Below the pieces are notes generated by a model. The model saw only the letters and a program-made list of their open reading frames with translations. It did not search any database and had not been told where the DNA came from. Shown piece after piece: positions 35,714 to 45,411 of a stretch of 64,000 nt of DNA. The DNA comes from an uncultured Aquimarina sp. (GTDB taxonomy: Bacteria > Bacteroidota > Bacteroidia > Flavobacteriales > Flavobacteriaceae). A program made the position numbers and the translations under genes. The DNA is taken from the NCBI GenBank assembly GCA_947498935.1, contig CANMMM010000008.1, positions 124,001 to 188,000 of the forward strand, read 5' to 3'. Numbering within the stretch: position 1 is the stretch's first letter; the number at the start of each line of letters is the position of its first letter.

Positions 35714-38677
35714 ATGAAAACATTTACTAAAAGCGCATTGTTTTTATGCTGGTTGATCCCTATAAGTTTAGTTGCACAGACAACAATAAATGGTACGGTG
35801 ACCGATGCAAAAAACGGCATGCCGATACCGGGAGTAAATATCATTATCAAAGGAACTACCTCTGGGACTTCTACTGATTTTAATGGTGAATATAGTATAG
35901 ATGATGTGCGTAAAGGGGCTATTTTACTATTCTCGTATGTGGGTTTCTTACCACAAGAAATTGCGTACTCAGCAACGAAAACGATTGATGTAGCCCTCGA
36001 AGAGGATGCTGCTAAACTAGAACAAGTAATCGTGATTGGATATGGGGCTGCTAGAAAAAAAGACCTTACAGGTTCTGTAGCTACCGTAACAACCGAAGAT
36101 TTTAACCAAGGGGTTACTGCTGCGCCAGATCAATTGATCAGAGGACGTACCGCAGGTGTCTCTGTAATTGATGCAGGGGGAGCGCCTGGCGAAGGATCTA
36201 CGATACGTATTCGAGGGGGATCTTCACTCAATGCCTCTAACGATCCACTGATCATCGTAGATGGTGTACCACTAGATCCAGGACCTGGGGGCACTAGAAA
36301 CAATCTAAACTCTATCAATCCAAATGATATAGAGACCTTTACCGTATTAAAAGATGCATCTGCTACTGCCATCTACGGATTCAGAGCTTCTAATGGGGTA
36401 TTGATCATCACTACCAAAAAAGGAAAAAATACCAATGGAAAACTCAAATTTAATTACAATGGAAATGTTACATTCTCCGAAATTGTAAATAAAATCGAAG
36501 TCCTTAATGGAGATCAATTCAGAGACTATGTTCGTGCCAATGGTACCGAAGAACAAATCAATCTACTAGGGACTGCCAATACCGACTGGCAAGATCAGAT
36601 TCTGCAAAATGCGGTATCTACCAATCATAATATCAGCTTATCTAGCGGATACGATTGGATCAATTATAGAATATCATTAGGATATCTTAATGAAGAAGGG
36701 CTGATCAAATCAGACCAGCTAGACCGTACCACGCTAGCCTCTAATATCCGAACCAAGTTTTTCGACAATCACTTACGCATCAACACTAATATCAAAACGG
36801 CAGTAGAAGATTATACCTATGCCAATCTAGATGATGATGGGACTAGTATCGGAGCTGCATTGGCATTTGACCCTACACAACCTGTGTTCCAAGAAAATAA
36901 CTTCGGTAATTATTTTGAGTGGTTCGATACAAATGGGCCTATCTCATTGGCCGCAAAAAATCCCGTAGCACTACTGAATCAAAGCGACCTGACTGGAATC
37001 ATTTTTAGAAGTCTTGGAAATTTAGAATTCGATTACAAATTCCATTTTTTACCAGAATTAAGGGCAAATATGAATCTGGGATATGAAATTTCTAGCGTAC
37101 AGACAGAAAGTATCATTGATGCTACCTCAGCTACCAACACAGCACGAACGGGCAATGATCGCCTGAAAAAATTTGACCAAAAAAGAGAAAACCTATTATT
37201 TGACTTTTACTTAAACTACAAGAAAACTCTAGAACAACTCAACACCAATCTAGATGTAACAGCAGGATACTCCTATCAGAAATTTTTAGATAGTGGTAGC
37301 AATTTCACACGTGGTTTCGACCTCGTAGAAATCAATGATCCTTTTAATAACCCTAAAGAAGTATTATTAGGATTCTTTGGAAGAGCTACCGTATCCATTG
37401 CTGATAAATACATATTTACAGGAAGTATTAGACGCGATGCTACTTCTAAGTTTAATAACTTAGGGAATCGCTGGACTACCAGTCCATCAGCTGCCTTTTC
37501 TTGGAATGCACATAATGAGAATTTCCTAAAAGAATCTGATATTGTATCCCTTCTAAAATTTAGAGCTAGTTATGGAGTCACTCCCCAACAAAGCATCGGA
37601 GATGCCACTCCATCACTCCCACGAATTCTAACTAGCCAGCAAGGATCACGCTATCAGATAGGACAAGAAGCCGATGGTACACCGATATTTATCAATACAG
37701 GACTCGCATTACCATACAATCCCGATCTTACTTGGGAAACCACTACACAATATAATGTAGGATTGGATTACGGATTCTTGCGCAATCGTATTACTGGTAC
37801 TATCGATATCTATAAAAAAGACACAGAAGACCTTTTATTCTTTGCTTCGTTACCTAGTGGTAGTCTGTCCAATGCAGATGATGTAAACTTAGGAAACCTA
37901 ACCAATGAAGGTTTTGAACTTTCGCTAGAAGTAACTCCTATTCAGAATACCGATCTTACTTGGACAATTGGTGGAAATATCTCGTACCAAAGAGGAGAAG
38001 TTACCGAGCTATTTGCAGTAGACAATCCTAATTTCGAAGGGTTTTTCAACTCTGATTTTGTAGGGAGTAACATCAATATACAGACAGTAGGCTTTGCGCC
38101 TAACTCCTATTGGGTATTCGAACAAATCTATGACGCCAATGGAAAACCTGTAGAAGGAGCCTATGTAGATAGAAATAATGACAATATTATTAATGAAAAA
38201 GATAAATACATCTTTAGAAAACCTGCTGCCGATTTCTTCTATGGTTTTAATACCAATGTAGATTATAAAAACTGGAACTTTAATATGTTTTGGAGAGGAA
38301 GCGTCGGAAATTATAATTACAATTTTATTGATGCACAAAGTAGAGGAAATCGAATTCTCAATTTCCAGAACACACTGTCTAATACCACTACAGATTTACT
38401 CACTACCGAGTTTGTAGACGGAGGTGTGGATCGGTTTTCATCGGATTATTACATCCAAGATGCATCCTTCCTGAAGTTAGATAACATCACACTAGGGTAT
38501 ACCTTTAGAAACTTTTTGAACTACCAAGATGTACACATGAAATTGTATGCCACGATCAATAACGTGTTGGTCATCACTGATTATACCGGAATCGATCCAG
38601 AGATTAGCGGAGGGTTCGATAATACGATTTATCCTAGACCTAGAACCTATCAATTCGGACTGAATCTAGATTTTTAA
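35714..38677 (+). CDS. susC: SusC-family TonB-dependent outer-membrane transporter
   Basis: The 987-residue protein has a signal peptide (LFLCWLIPISLVAQ), a CarboxypepD_reg-like domain (INGTVTDAKNGMPIPGVNI, DFNGEYSIDDV) and a TonB-box/plug region (VIVIGYGAARKKDLTGSVATV). The plug continues with RGGSSLNASNDPLIIVDGVP and a 22-strand barrel ends in FGLNLDF. With SusD it imports maltooligosaccharides across the outer membrane using TonB energy. It is the first gene of the susCDE-amylase series, with the LacI operator and a repeated 18-bp word upstream. Confidence 0.96.
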   Translation: MKTFTKSALFLCWLIPISLVAQTTINGTVTDAKNGMPIPGVNIIIKGTTSGTSTDFNGEYSIDDVRKGAILLFSYVGFLPQEIAYSATKTIDVALEEDAAKLEQVIVIGYGAARKKDLTGSVATVTTEDFNQGVTAAPDQLIRGRTAGVSVIDAGGAPGEGSTIRIRGGSSLNASNDPLIIVDGVPLDPGPGGTRNNLNSINPNDIETFTVLKDASATAIYGFRASNGVLIITTKKGKNTNGKLKFNYNGNVTFSEIVNKIEVLNGDQFRDYVRANGTEEQINLLGTANTDWQDQILQNAVSTNHNISLSSGYDWINYRISLGYLNEEGLIKSDQLDRTTLASNIRTKFFDNHLRINTNIKTAVEDYTYANLDDDGTSIGAALAFDPTQPVFQENNFGNYFEWFDTNGPISLAAKNPVALLNQSDLTGIIFRSLGNLEFDYKFHFLPELRANMNLGYEISSVQTESIIDATSATNTARTGNDRLKKFDQKRENLLFDFYLNYKKTLEQLNTNLDVTAGYSYQKFLDSGSNFTRGFDLVEINDPFNNPKEVLLGFFGRATVSIADKYIFTGSIRRDATSKFNNLGNRWTTSPSAAFSWNAHNENFLKESDIVSLLKFRASYGVTPQQSIGDATPSLPRILTSQQGSRYQIGQEADGTPIFINTGLALPYNPDLTWETTTQYNVGLDYGFLRNRITGTIDIYKKDTEDLLFFASLPSGSLSNADDVNLGNLTNEGFELSLEVTPIQNTDLTWTIGGNISYQRGEVTELFAVDNPNFEGFFNSDFVGSNINIQTVGFAPNSYWVFEQIYDANGKPVEGAYVDRNNDNIINEKDKYIFRKPAADFFYGFNTNVDYKNWNFNMFWRGSVGNYNYNFIDAQSRGNRILNFQNTLSNTTTDLLTTEFVDGGVDRFSSDYYIQDASFLKLDNITLGYTFRNFLNYQDVHMKLYATINNVLVITDYTGIDPEISGGFDNTIYPRPRTYQFGLNLDF

Positions 38678-38779
38678 TCCCACGAATGTCTTTTGAACAC
38701 GCCACGATATGTAGCATCTATTTTTAAAAACGATGACGTAGGCAAGTGTCTTTTGACTTCTAAAAAAACAGTATAACAC

Positions 38780-40627
38780 ATGAAAACACAACTATATAAC
38801 ACCTTAAAAACTAGCGTACTCGCTCTGCTGTGTATCACCACTGCCTGTACCGATGATTTAGATGTTACGGTACGGGATGATCAGAATCAGACGACCGACG
38901 AATTTTTTAGTAATGACACCGCATATATCCAAGCCTTAGCCAAGTTATATGCAGGATTAGCTGTCAGCGGACAAGACGGCCCTGATAGTAGTGATATTTC
39001 TGGAATCAATGCAGGATTCGGACAATACCTAAGAGGGTTCTGGCAACTCCAAGAACTCCCTACAGATGAGGCAGTGATCGCTTGGGGTGACCCAGACCTA
39101 CCCGTTCTTAATTCTGGACAATGGACCTCTAGTAATGCATTCGTACGTGCCTTCTATGACAGAGCCAACTTTCAAGTATCCTCTGTGAATGAGTTTCTAC
39201 GCCAAACCACCGATGCGCAATTAGCCGCCAGAGGTGTATCCGATGCACTCGCACAAGAAATCAAGCAATTTAGAGCCGAAGCTCGTTTTCTACGTGCATT
39301 GAGCCATTATCACCTGATAGACATGTTTGGTAACATTCCATTTTTTACAGAAAATGACCCTGTTATTGGATTTATCCCACAACAAGTCACTAGAAAAGAA
39401 TCCTTCGATTTTATCATCTCCGAACTGCTAGCCATCGAAGATGAAATGCCAGCACCTAGAACCAATGACTACCCTAGAGCCGATAGAGCCGCCGTATGGA
39501 TGCTATTATCCAAACTATACCTCAATGCAGCCGTATATACAGGAGAAGCCATGTATACAGAAAGTATTACCTATGCGACTAAAATCATCAATGCAGGCTA
39601 TACGCTGGCTGCTGATTATCAACATTTATTTTTAGCAGACAATGACCAAAATAGTGCAGCTACAGAACGTATCTTCTCCATAGCCTTCGATGGGGTCAAT
39701 ACCCAATCATTTGGAGGAACTACCTTTTTAACACACGCACCTGTCGGAGGTTCCATCAAGCCACGTGCCTTTGGGATTGATGGCGGTTGGTTTGGTCTCA
39801 GAACCACCAATACCTTTGTCGATCTATTCGGTAGCGAATCCAGTACATTTACCATCTATGATTATGACAATGACCTACGACTAGTAGCCAATGATGGCGA
39901 TGTACTAAAGGCCTTTGACGCCGATGGCGATTTTGAATACCTAGGTATAGATCCTGCGAATACCAATCCTGCTTTTAATACAAATACCGTATACAAATTT
40001 GATTTCCTAACAGGTATCATCACCAACGGAGGGGTAGCCGTACCCGCTCCAGCAATGGCAGTAGCCATCGGACCACAACCAGTATGGAAAGATCGCAGAG
40101 CACAATTCTACACCCATAAGCAAACACTCGACATCGAGAATGTCAGCAATTACAATAACGGATATGCCATCCAAAAATGGAGAAATATAGGCACTGATCT
40201 GATGCCAGGCAGTGACGGAACTGGTACACATGTAGATGCCGACTTCCACTTATTCCGATTAGGCGAAGTCTACCTTACCTATGCCGAAGCTGTCGTACGT
40301 GGTGGAACTGGCGGTAGTATCACCGAAGCGGTAAACTACATCAATCAGCTACGCGAGCGCGCCTACGGAGACAGCAGTGCCGCTATCAATGCTAGCGCAC
40401 TTACACTAGACTTTTTACTAGCAGAAAGAGGACGCGAACTCTACTGGGAAGGCAAGCGTAGAACCGACCTAATCCGATTTGGCAAGTTTACCAGTGGTAG
40501 CTTTTTATGGCCCTTTAAAAACGGAGCAGCCAATGGCGCATCACTGCCTCCACACCTTGCCCTCTACCCGATCCCCTCTACAGAACTCGTTGCGAATCCA
40601 AACATCAACCAAAACACAGGTTATTAA
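38780..40627 (+). CDS. susD: SusD-family glycan-binding lipoprotein
   Basis: The 615-residue lipoprotein (signal ending TTACTDDLD) has the helical TPR-like SusD fold. FRAEARFLRALSHYHLIDMFGNIPF in the first third and the C-terminal ERGRELYWEGKRRTDLIRFGKF are the family signatures. It caps SusC at the cell surface and binds starch oligosaccharides. It is longer than the typical 500-550 residues; the extra part lies in the middle, around the region rich in NDGDVLKAFDADGDFEYL. It is 102 bp after susC. Confidence 0.95.
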   Translation: MKTQLYNTLKTSVLALLCITTACTDDLDVTVRDDQNQTTDEFFSNDTAYIQALAKLYAGLAVSGQDGPDSSDISGINAGFGQYLRGFWQLQELPTDEAVIAWGDPDLPVLNSGQWTSSNAFVRAFYDRANFQVSSVNEFLRQTTDAQLAARGVSDALAQEIKQFRAEARFLRALSHYHLIDMFGNIPFFTENDPVIGFIPQQVTRKESFDFIISELLAIEDEMPAPRTNDYPRADRAAVWMLLSKLYLNAAVYTGEAMYTESITYATKIINAGYTLAADYQHLFLADNDQNSAATERIFSIAFDGVNTQSFGGTTFLTHAPVGGSIKPRAFGIDGGWFGLRTTNTFVDLFGSESSTFTIYDYDNDLRLVANDGDVLKAFDADGDFEYLGIDPANTNPAFNTNTVYKFDFLTGIITNGGVAVPAPAMAVAIGPQPVWKDRRAQFYTHKQTLDIENVSNYNNGYAIQKWRNIGTDLMPGSDGTGTHVDADFHLFRLGEVYLTYAEAVVRGGTGGSITEAVNYINQLRERAYGDSSAAINASALTLDFLLAERGRELYWEGKRRTDLIRFGKFTSGSFLWPFKNGAANGASLPPHLALYPIPSTELVANPNINQNTGY

Positions 40628-40648
40628 AAAACACAAAAGTACAAACAC

Positions 40649-41746
40649 ATGAAAAAAATATTTTTAGCAATCGCCATCATCAGTAGCCTATACATCGGGT
40701 GTACTAGCGATGATACTATCGAAGACAGACCCACTTTCGAGCTCATAACTGCTCCCGTATTTACAGCACCCGATGCAGGCGCCTCCTATGTATTTACCTT
40801 CGAAACCAAAGACGCCCTTGCAGAACGCTTTACATTCACCGATGCAGATTTTAATTTTGATGCTGCCGCTCGCTACAGTGTAGAAATCGATGTAGAAGGC
40901 AATGATTTCACCAATCCACAAGAACTCGGTAGTGGCAATAGCCTACAAATACCCGTTACCGTAGACGCATTCAACAGTGCTGCACTTGCCTTAGGACTCA
41001 CACCATTAGAACCTTCGAACGTAGCAATACGAATTGCAGCGCGCGTAGGGAGTGGAACACCACAATTCTCAGACACACGCACCATATCCGTTACTCCATT
41101 TACTACAGAAGCACCTAGCCTCTATATCATCGGTAACTTCCTGAATGCAGGAGGCTACGGAGACGATTGGACACCATCGGCTACACTGCCTAAAATTGCA
41201 GCAGCAGCATTTGGAGCGACCACTTTCCAAGGATATGTATACCTAAACAACCCAGCACCCGAATTCAAAATATTGCCTACCAATACTAGTTTCGACGGAG
41301 ACTATGGCAATCTAGCAGATAGTGGCGATAGCACTTCGGGGATCTTAATACAAGAAGATGAAACCAATATACAACTCAACGAAGCAGGCTATTATAAAAT
41401 CGATGCCAATTTTACAGAACCTGATAACATCACATGGGAAGTAAGAAAACAAGTATGGGGTATCATCGGAGCAGCCACTCCTACAGGATGGGACAGCGAT
41501 ACTGACCTGACCTACGACCCTACCGCCAAAACATGGAGTATCACCATCGCATTAACCGCCGATGAATTTAAATTCAGAGCCAATGATAATTGGGATGATC
41601 CACAAGACAACGTCGGAAAAGGAGAAGAAGATGGATTCCTAGGGTTTAACGGAGGGAATCTCAGTGTAGAAACCCCAGGAACGTATCTAGTGACCCTAGA
41701 CCTTAGTAATCCTAATGCATATACCTATACACTAGAGCTGCAATAA
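40649..41746 (+). CDS. susE: SusE/SusF-type starch-binding outer-membrane lipoprotein
   Basis: The 365-residue lipoprotein (signal ending YIGCTSDD) has an N-terminal SusE domain (about residues 20-125: LITAPVFTAPDAGASYVFTF). Two starch-binding-type modules follow: SLYIIGNFLNAGGYGDDWTP and VWGIIGAATPTGWDSDTDL, each with aromatic residues on the binding face. The last residues YTYTLELQ close a beta sheet. It would hold starch at the surface for the secreted amylase. It lies 21 bp after susD and is followed by a terminator. SusE and SusF are hard to separate by sequence alone. Confidence 0.9.
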   Translation: MKKIFLAIAIISSLYIGCTSDDTIEDRPTFELITAPVFTAPDAGASYVFTFETKDALAERFTFTDADFNFDAAARYSVEIDVEGNDFTNPQELGSGNSLQIPVTVDAFNSAALALGLTPLEPSNVAIRIAARVGSGTPQFSDTRTISVTPFTTEAPSLYIIGNFLNAGGYGDDWTPSATLPKIAAAAFGATTFQGYVYLNNPAPEFKILPTNTSFDGDYGNLADSGDSTSGILIQEDETNIQLNEAGYYKIDANFTEPDNITWEVRKQVWGIIGAATPTGWDSDTDLTYDPTAKTWSITIALTADEFKFRANDNWDDPQDNVGKGEEDGFLGFNGGNLSVETPGTYLVTLDLSNPNAYTYTLELQ

Positions 41747-41774
41747 CGATCATCTCTTTTGTATTATTGATCAC

Positions 41775-41828
41775 AAAGCTTGCCTACTAGCATAAGCTAT
41801 AAAAAGGCCACGCTACAGGCAAGCTTTT
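41775..41828 (+). terminator. Rho-independent terminator of the susCDE operon
   Basis: Perfect 11-bp arms AAAGCTTGCCT (41775-41785) and AGGCAAGCTTT (41817-41827) enclose a 31-base loop and end in T residues. It starts 28 bp after the susE stop. Confidence 0.7.
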
Positions 41829-41871
41829 ACTATTGTTAGCATTGCATCGTACATAAGATCAGTAGTATGTT

Positions 41872-41961
41872 GGGCGTTACCCACAAGGGGTCGGGCTATC
41901 CGTTGCAATTCCTCGCCCTCCTCACGTCGGGCTGTGGGATTTCCACTGCTATCCCTAACGC
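41872..41961 (+). repeat. Family A structured intergenic repeat, copy A5 (subtype I)
   Basis: The 90-bp copy begins GGGCGTTACCCACAAGGGGT and ends CTGCTATCCCTAACGC. The small CCC...GGG motif near the left end has gained bases on both sides (CCCACAAGGGG versus CCCCAAGGG). It lies 125 bp after susE, in a 600-bp gap that also holds B4. Confidence 0.85.
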
Positions 41962-42080
41962 AAAGATCGTATCCCCTTTCGGCAATGGAACTACCATCTA
42001 CATCCATTCCTACGATATGCAATGTACTACACATCACTGTCCCCCAAATCAATACCCCAAAACCGACGGTTTCCAATCAC

Positions 42081-42125
42081 TACTGTAGTGAAAATTTCAC
42101 CTACACTTCACTACATTATAGTAGT
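42081..42125. other. Compound inverted repeat between A5 and B4
   Basis: GTAGTGAA (42086-42093) pairs with TTCACTAC (42108-42115), and CTACT (42081-42085) with AGTAG (42121-42125). It ends 10 bp before B4. Its role is unknown. Confidence 0.5.
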
Positions 42126-42135
42126 TTTTGATATT

Positions 42136-42296
42136 GAAGTGATTTAAACTTTTTTAATTTGCTATAAAAACGATCTTTTGCACCCAAATCTTGTATTTTT
42201 TGAGTTCCGTAGTGCTGCTATGCAGCAAAAAAATTACTGCTTTTGGTCACAAAATCTTACGATGTTCGCTTAAATCGAAAAAGTCTAAACCACTTC
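42136..42296. repeat. Family B inverted-repeat element, copy B4 (full length)
   Basis: The 161-bp copy begins GAAGTGATTTAAACTTTTTT and ends AAAAAGTCTAAACCACTTC, with the boxes GCTATAAAAACGATCTTTTG and GCTGCTATGCAGCAAAAAAA. It lies 50 bp before the secreted amylase ATG, so it may be within that gene's promoter or 5' leader. The amylase frame runs open through it, which explains an over-long ORF. Confidence 0.85.
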
Positions 42297-42346
42297 ATTC
42301 ATTTGCATTTTATAAACCTTACATACTAACTCTATTCTTATTAGTC

Positions 42347-45124
42347 ATGAAAACAATTACATGTTACACCCTATTATTCTTGGGGATGCTTATTTCCAGC
42401 GCGCAAACCATCACCATTTCCCCTACTCCATTTGCCGCTACAGATCAGATAACCATTACAATTACAGATTTCGATCCCGTAGCCAGTTGGGGCGTTTCAG
42501 AACTCTATCTATGGACTTGGTACTTTGATCAGTCCGATACCTTTGTAGCCAATTCCCCTACCAATGGTACATGGAACACTTCCGATAGCGCACAGCGATT
42601 CACTAATAATGGAAATGGCAGTTACTCCTACACCTTTACCCCTGCGACACTGTTTAATGACAGCGCCATAGGACGTATCGGTTTTTTGATCAAAGCCGAG
42701 AATGGCGATGATGGCAAAACAGCAGATCAAACCGCCGAAGTAGGCATTTTTCAGCTTACTCGTACGGCACCAGTACAATCAACTACCATCCTCAATAATG
42801 GAGAAGCCCTACCCATCTCAGCCACTACTACAACCCCTGCTAATTTCGAACTATTTATAGGAGATGCAGTGACGCCCATACATACCCAAACCAACACTAC
42901 AAGCTACAGTTATTCCTACACCGTTACTGCCACTACTGATCTAAAATTGGTAGCCACAGCTACTGATACCGCAGAGGAACTAACCACTAACTTTACAGTA
43001 ATCAAAGCACCTACCGTTACCGAAGCAGCAGTACCCGAAGGAATGCAAGACGGACTCAATATCGATCCCAATACACCTACCACAGCCACCTTCGTACTCT
43101 ATGCACCTCACAAAAATTTTGTACACCTACAAGGGAACTTCCTCAATAATGATTGGACACTAGATGATACCTTTTTATTACACAAAGACAGTACCCAAGA
43201 TCGTTTTTGGATCACACTCATCAATTTACCTACAGATGCCGATATTTTATACCAATATCTAATAGATGGCACCATCGCCATTGCAGATCCATATGCTGCA
43301 CTGATACTTTCCGAATTTAATGATTCAGAAATTGATGCCACTACCTTTCCGGATTTGCCTGCCTATCCAACAGGAAAAACCAATCATGCCGTTACATATT
43401 TCAGAACCAACGCTCCTAGCTATGATTGGAAAATTACCGATTTTCAGCGTCCTGCAACCACCGACTTAGTCATCTATGAATTATTAATTCGAGATTTTGA
43501 CGCCTTACACTCCTTTGATGCCGTAACAGCACGACTCGATTACTTAGTAGCCCTTGGTATCAATGCCATCGAACTCATGCCTGTTTCAGAATTTGACGGT
43601 AATAATAGTTGGGGGTACAACCCTTCTTTCCATATGGCGTTAGATAAATATTACGGTACGCCTACTGCTTTCAAATCATTTGTAGATGCCTGTCATGAAA
43701 AGGGAATCGCCGTCATCCTAGATGTAGTCTATAACCATGCGACAGGTCAAAATCCTTATTACAGAATGTGGAACGACTGTAATGGATGTTATACAGGTAC
43801 ACCCACCGCCCAAAATCCTTTTTTTAATACCGAAACCCCCAATACGAGTTTCTCTTTCTTTAATGACATCGATCATGAATCCGCTGCCACCCAAGCCTAT
43901 ATCGATCGACTCAATACCTACTGGCTAGACACCTATCATGTAGATGGATTCCGATTTGATTTTACCAAAGGATTTAGCAATACCGTAGGTGATGGTGAAG
44001 CCTTTGACCAAAGTAGAATCGACCTGCTCACACGTATGCATACAGCTATCCGTGCTATAGATACCGATGCCTATGTGATCTTAGAGCATTTAGCCACCAA
44101 TGAAGAAGAAACAAAACTTATAGAAGCTGGTATGCTCGTATGGAGTAACCTTAACTTCAATTATAACCAAGCTACCATGGGATATGACGATTCCAATTTC
44201 CAATGGATTTCTTATAAAAATCGTGGTTGGAACATCCCATCGAATATCGCTTATATGGAAAGTCATGATGAGGAGCGATTGATGTCTAAAAACATTCGAT
44301 ATGGTAATATGTCTAACGCACCCACATACAGTGTTAAAGACCTCTCCACGGCACTAGATCGTGTAGCCCTCGCAGGTGCTTTTTATTTTACCGTACCAGG
44401 CCCTAAAATGATTTGGCAATTCGGAGAGCTTGGCTATGAATTCAGTATCAATCGATGCGAAGATGCCACCATCGATGAGCAATGCAGAACCAATCCTAAA
44501 CCCATCCGATGGGATTATGTGAATCTGCCCGATCGAAAAGATGTGTACGACACCTATGCACAGCTGATCCGACTAAAGCAACAGGAGCCGATTTTTAAGA
44601 CTGCCGATTTCACACTAGATGTAAGCGGTATTACAGTCAAAAAAATACACCTTACCGATCCCTCCGCTACTGGTGATGCGATTAAGTATGTAACGATTAT
44701 TGGTAATTTTGGAGTAACTGCCACTGATATTACCCCTAGCTTTCAGCAAACAGGCACTTGGTATGATCTGATGGATCCTACAGCCAGTCCGATTACAGTA
44801 GCAGATGTCAACGCGCCTATTCAATTAGCGGCAGGTACGTTTAAAATTTATGCCAATGCCCAAACTGCTACACTAAGTACACCCGATACCGCAGCTAGCC
44901 CCTACTTTAGTATTGTACCAAATCCTGCGAAAACATCATTTCGTATCTTACAAGCCGTACAGCAAGTTCAACTATACAGCATCACAGGACAATTGATCAA
45001 GGAATACACAGGAGATTTCCAAGCAGGACATACCTATACAGTAGATGACGTATCCAACGGATTATACATCCTACAAATCACCAATGAAAACGGTACAAAT
45101 GTCACAAAACTAACAATCGATTAG
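42347..45124 (+). CDS. Secreted GH13 alpha-amylase with CBM48-like and T9SS sorting domains
   Basis: ATG 42347 is chosen because it starts a Sec signal (ITCYTLLFLGMLISSAQ); the frame extends upstream into repeat B4. Domains of the 925-residue protein: N-terminal beta modules, an E-set/CBM48-like module (TTATFVLYAPHKNFVHLQGN) and a GH13 barrel. The barrel has VILDVVYNHATG, DGFRFDFTKGF (nucleophile Asp), VILEHLATNEE (Glu) and MESHDEER (Asp). The final module (about the last 75 residues, FSIVPNPAKTSFRIL...LYSITGQLIKEY...GLYILQIT) is a T9SS type A sorting signal, so the enzyme is exported and surface-attached or released. It would start starch breakdown outside the cell. Confidence 0.94.
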   Translation: MKTITCYTLLFLGMLISSAQTITISPTPFAATDQITITITDFDPVASWGVSELYLWTWYFDQSDTFVANSPTNGTWNTSDSAQRFTNNGNGSYSYTFTPATLFNDSAIGRIGFLIKAENGDDGKTADQTAEVGIFQLTRTAPVQSTTILNNGEALPISATTTTPANFELFIGDAVTPIHTQTNTTSYSYSYTVTATTDLKLVATATDTAEELTTNFTVIKAPTVTEAAVPEGMQDGLNIDPNTPTTATFVLYAPHKNFVHLQGNFLNNDWTLDDTFLLHKDSTQDRFWITLINLPTDADILYQYLIDGTIAIADPYAALILSEFNDSEIDATTFPDLPAYPTGKTNHAVTYFRTNAPSYDWKITDFQRPATTDLVIYELLIRDFDALHSFDAVTARLDYLVALGINAIELMPVSEFDGNNSWGYNPSFHMALDKYYGTPTAFKSFVDACHEKGIAVILDVVYNHATGQNPYYRMWNDCNGCYTGTPTAQNPFFNTETPNTSFSFFNDIDHESAATQAYIDRLNTYWLDTYHVDGFRFDFTKGFSNTVGDGEAFDQSRIDLLTRMHTAIRAIDTDAYVILEHLATNEEETKLIEAGMLVWSNLNFNYNQATMGYDDSNFQWISYKNRGWNIPSNIAYMESHDEERLMSKNIRYGNMSNAPTYSVKDLSTALDRVALAGAFYFTVPGPKMIWQFGELGYEFSINRCEDATIDEQCRTNPKPIRWDYVNLPDRKDVYDTYAQLIRLKQQEPIFKTADFTLDVSGITVKKIHLTDPSATGDAIKYVTIIGNFGVTATDITPSFQQTGTWYDLMDPTASPITVADVNAPIQLAAGTFKIYANAQTATLSTPDTAASPYFSIVPNPAKTSFRILQAVQQVQLYSITGQLIKEYTGDFQAGHTYTVDDVSNGLYILQITNENGTNVTKLTID

Positions 45125-45156
45125 TAACTTGAAAAAAAAGTATAAAAAAGAACTAG

Positions 45157-45192
45157 AAAAGGATAAGCATTCGATGTTTATCCTTTTTTTTA
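45157..45192 (+). terminator. Rho-independent terminator after the secreted amylase
   Basis: AAAAGGATAA and TTATCCTTTT form the stem around a 10-11-nt loop, followed by a T-run. It starts 32 bp after the stop codon. Confidence 0.88.
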
Positions 45193-45289
45193 TTGTTCAA
45201 CTTACTAACTCTATAATTACCTTTTTGGTAAAATACAATGCTTGCAAAAAGAAAGAATTAGCAATTAAAGCACTTTTTTATCAAAAAAT

Positions 45290-45329
45290 AGGGTAACATT
45301 TCATCTTGTTATGACACATATAATAAATG
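45290..45329 (+). promoter_or_regulatory. Duplicated leader/promoter sequence, copy 1
   Basis: GGGTAACATTT, then TTATGACACATATA and TAAATG recur with only a few changes at 46083-46124. In this copy it ends about 83 bp before the OMP-like gene's ATG (45412); in copy 2 it ends about 19 bp before the lipoprotein's ATG. Shared regulation of the two genes, or a local duplication, would explain it. Confidence 0.6.
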
Positions 45330-45411
45330 CCACCTATTAGTAAACAAAAATTAATAGCATTTTATAGGCAACCTATCCAATTATATGACATCTAAAAAGA
45401 AAATTAACAGT

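Noticed and set aside
38687-38757. TGTCTTTTGA repeated twice between susC and susD
   Set aside because: Only ten bases, AT-rich, within a 102-bp spacer; no structure or promoter pattern could be tied to it.
41813-42131. Several short frames on both strands after susE
   Set aside because: They cover the susE terminator, A5 and the compound inverted repeat; none resembles a protein.
42191-42346. N-terminal 52-codon extension of the secreted amylase
   Set aside because: It is encoded by repeat B4, lacks signal features, and ATG 42347 starts a proper signal peptide.
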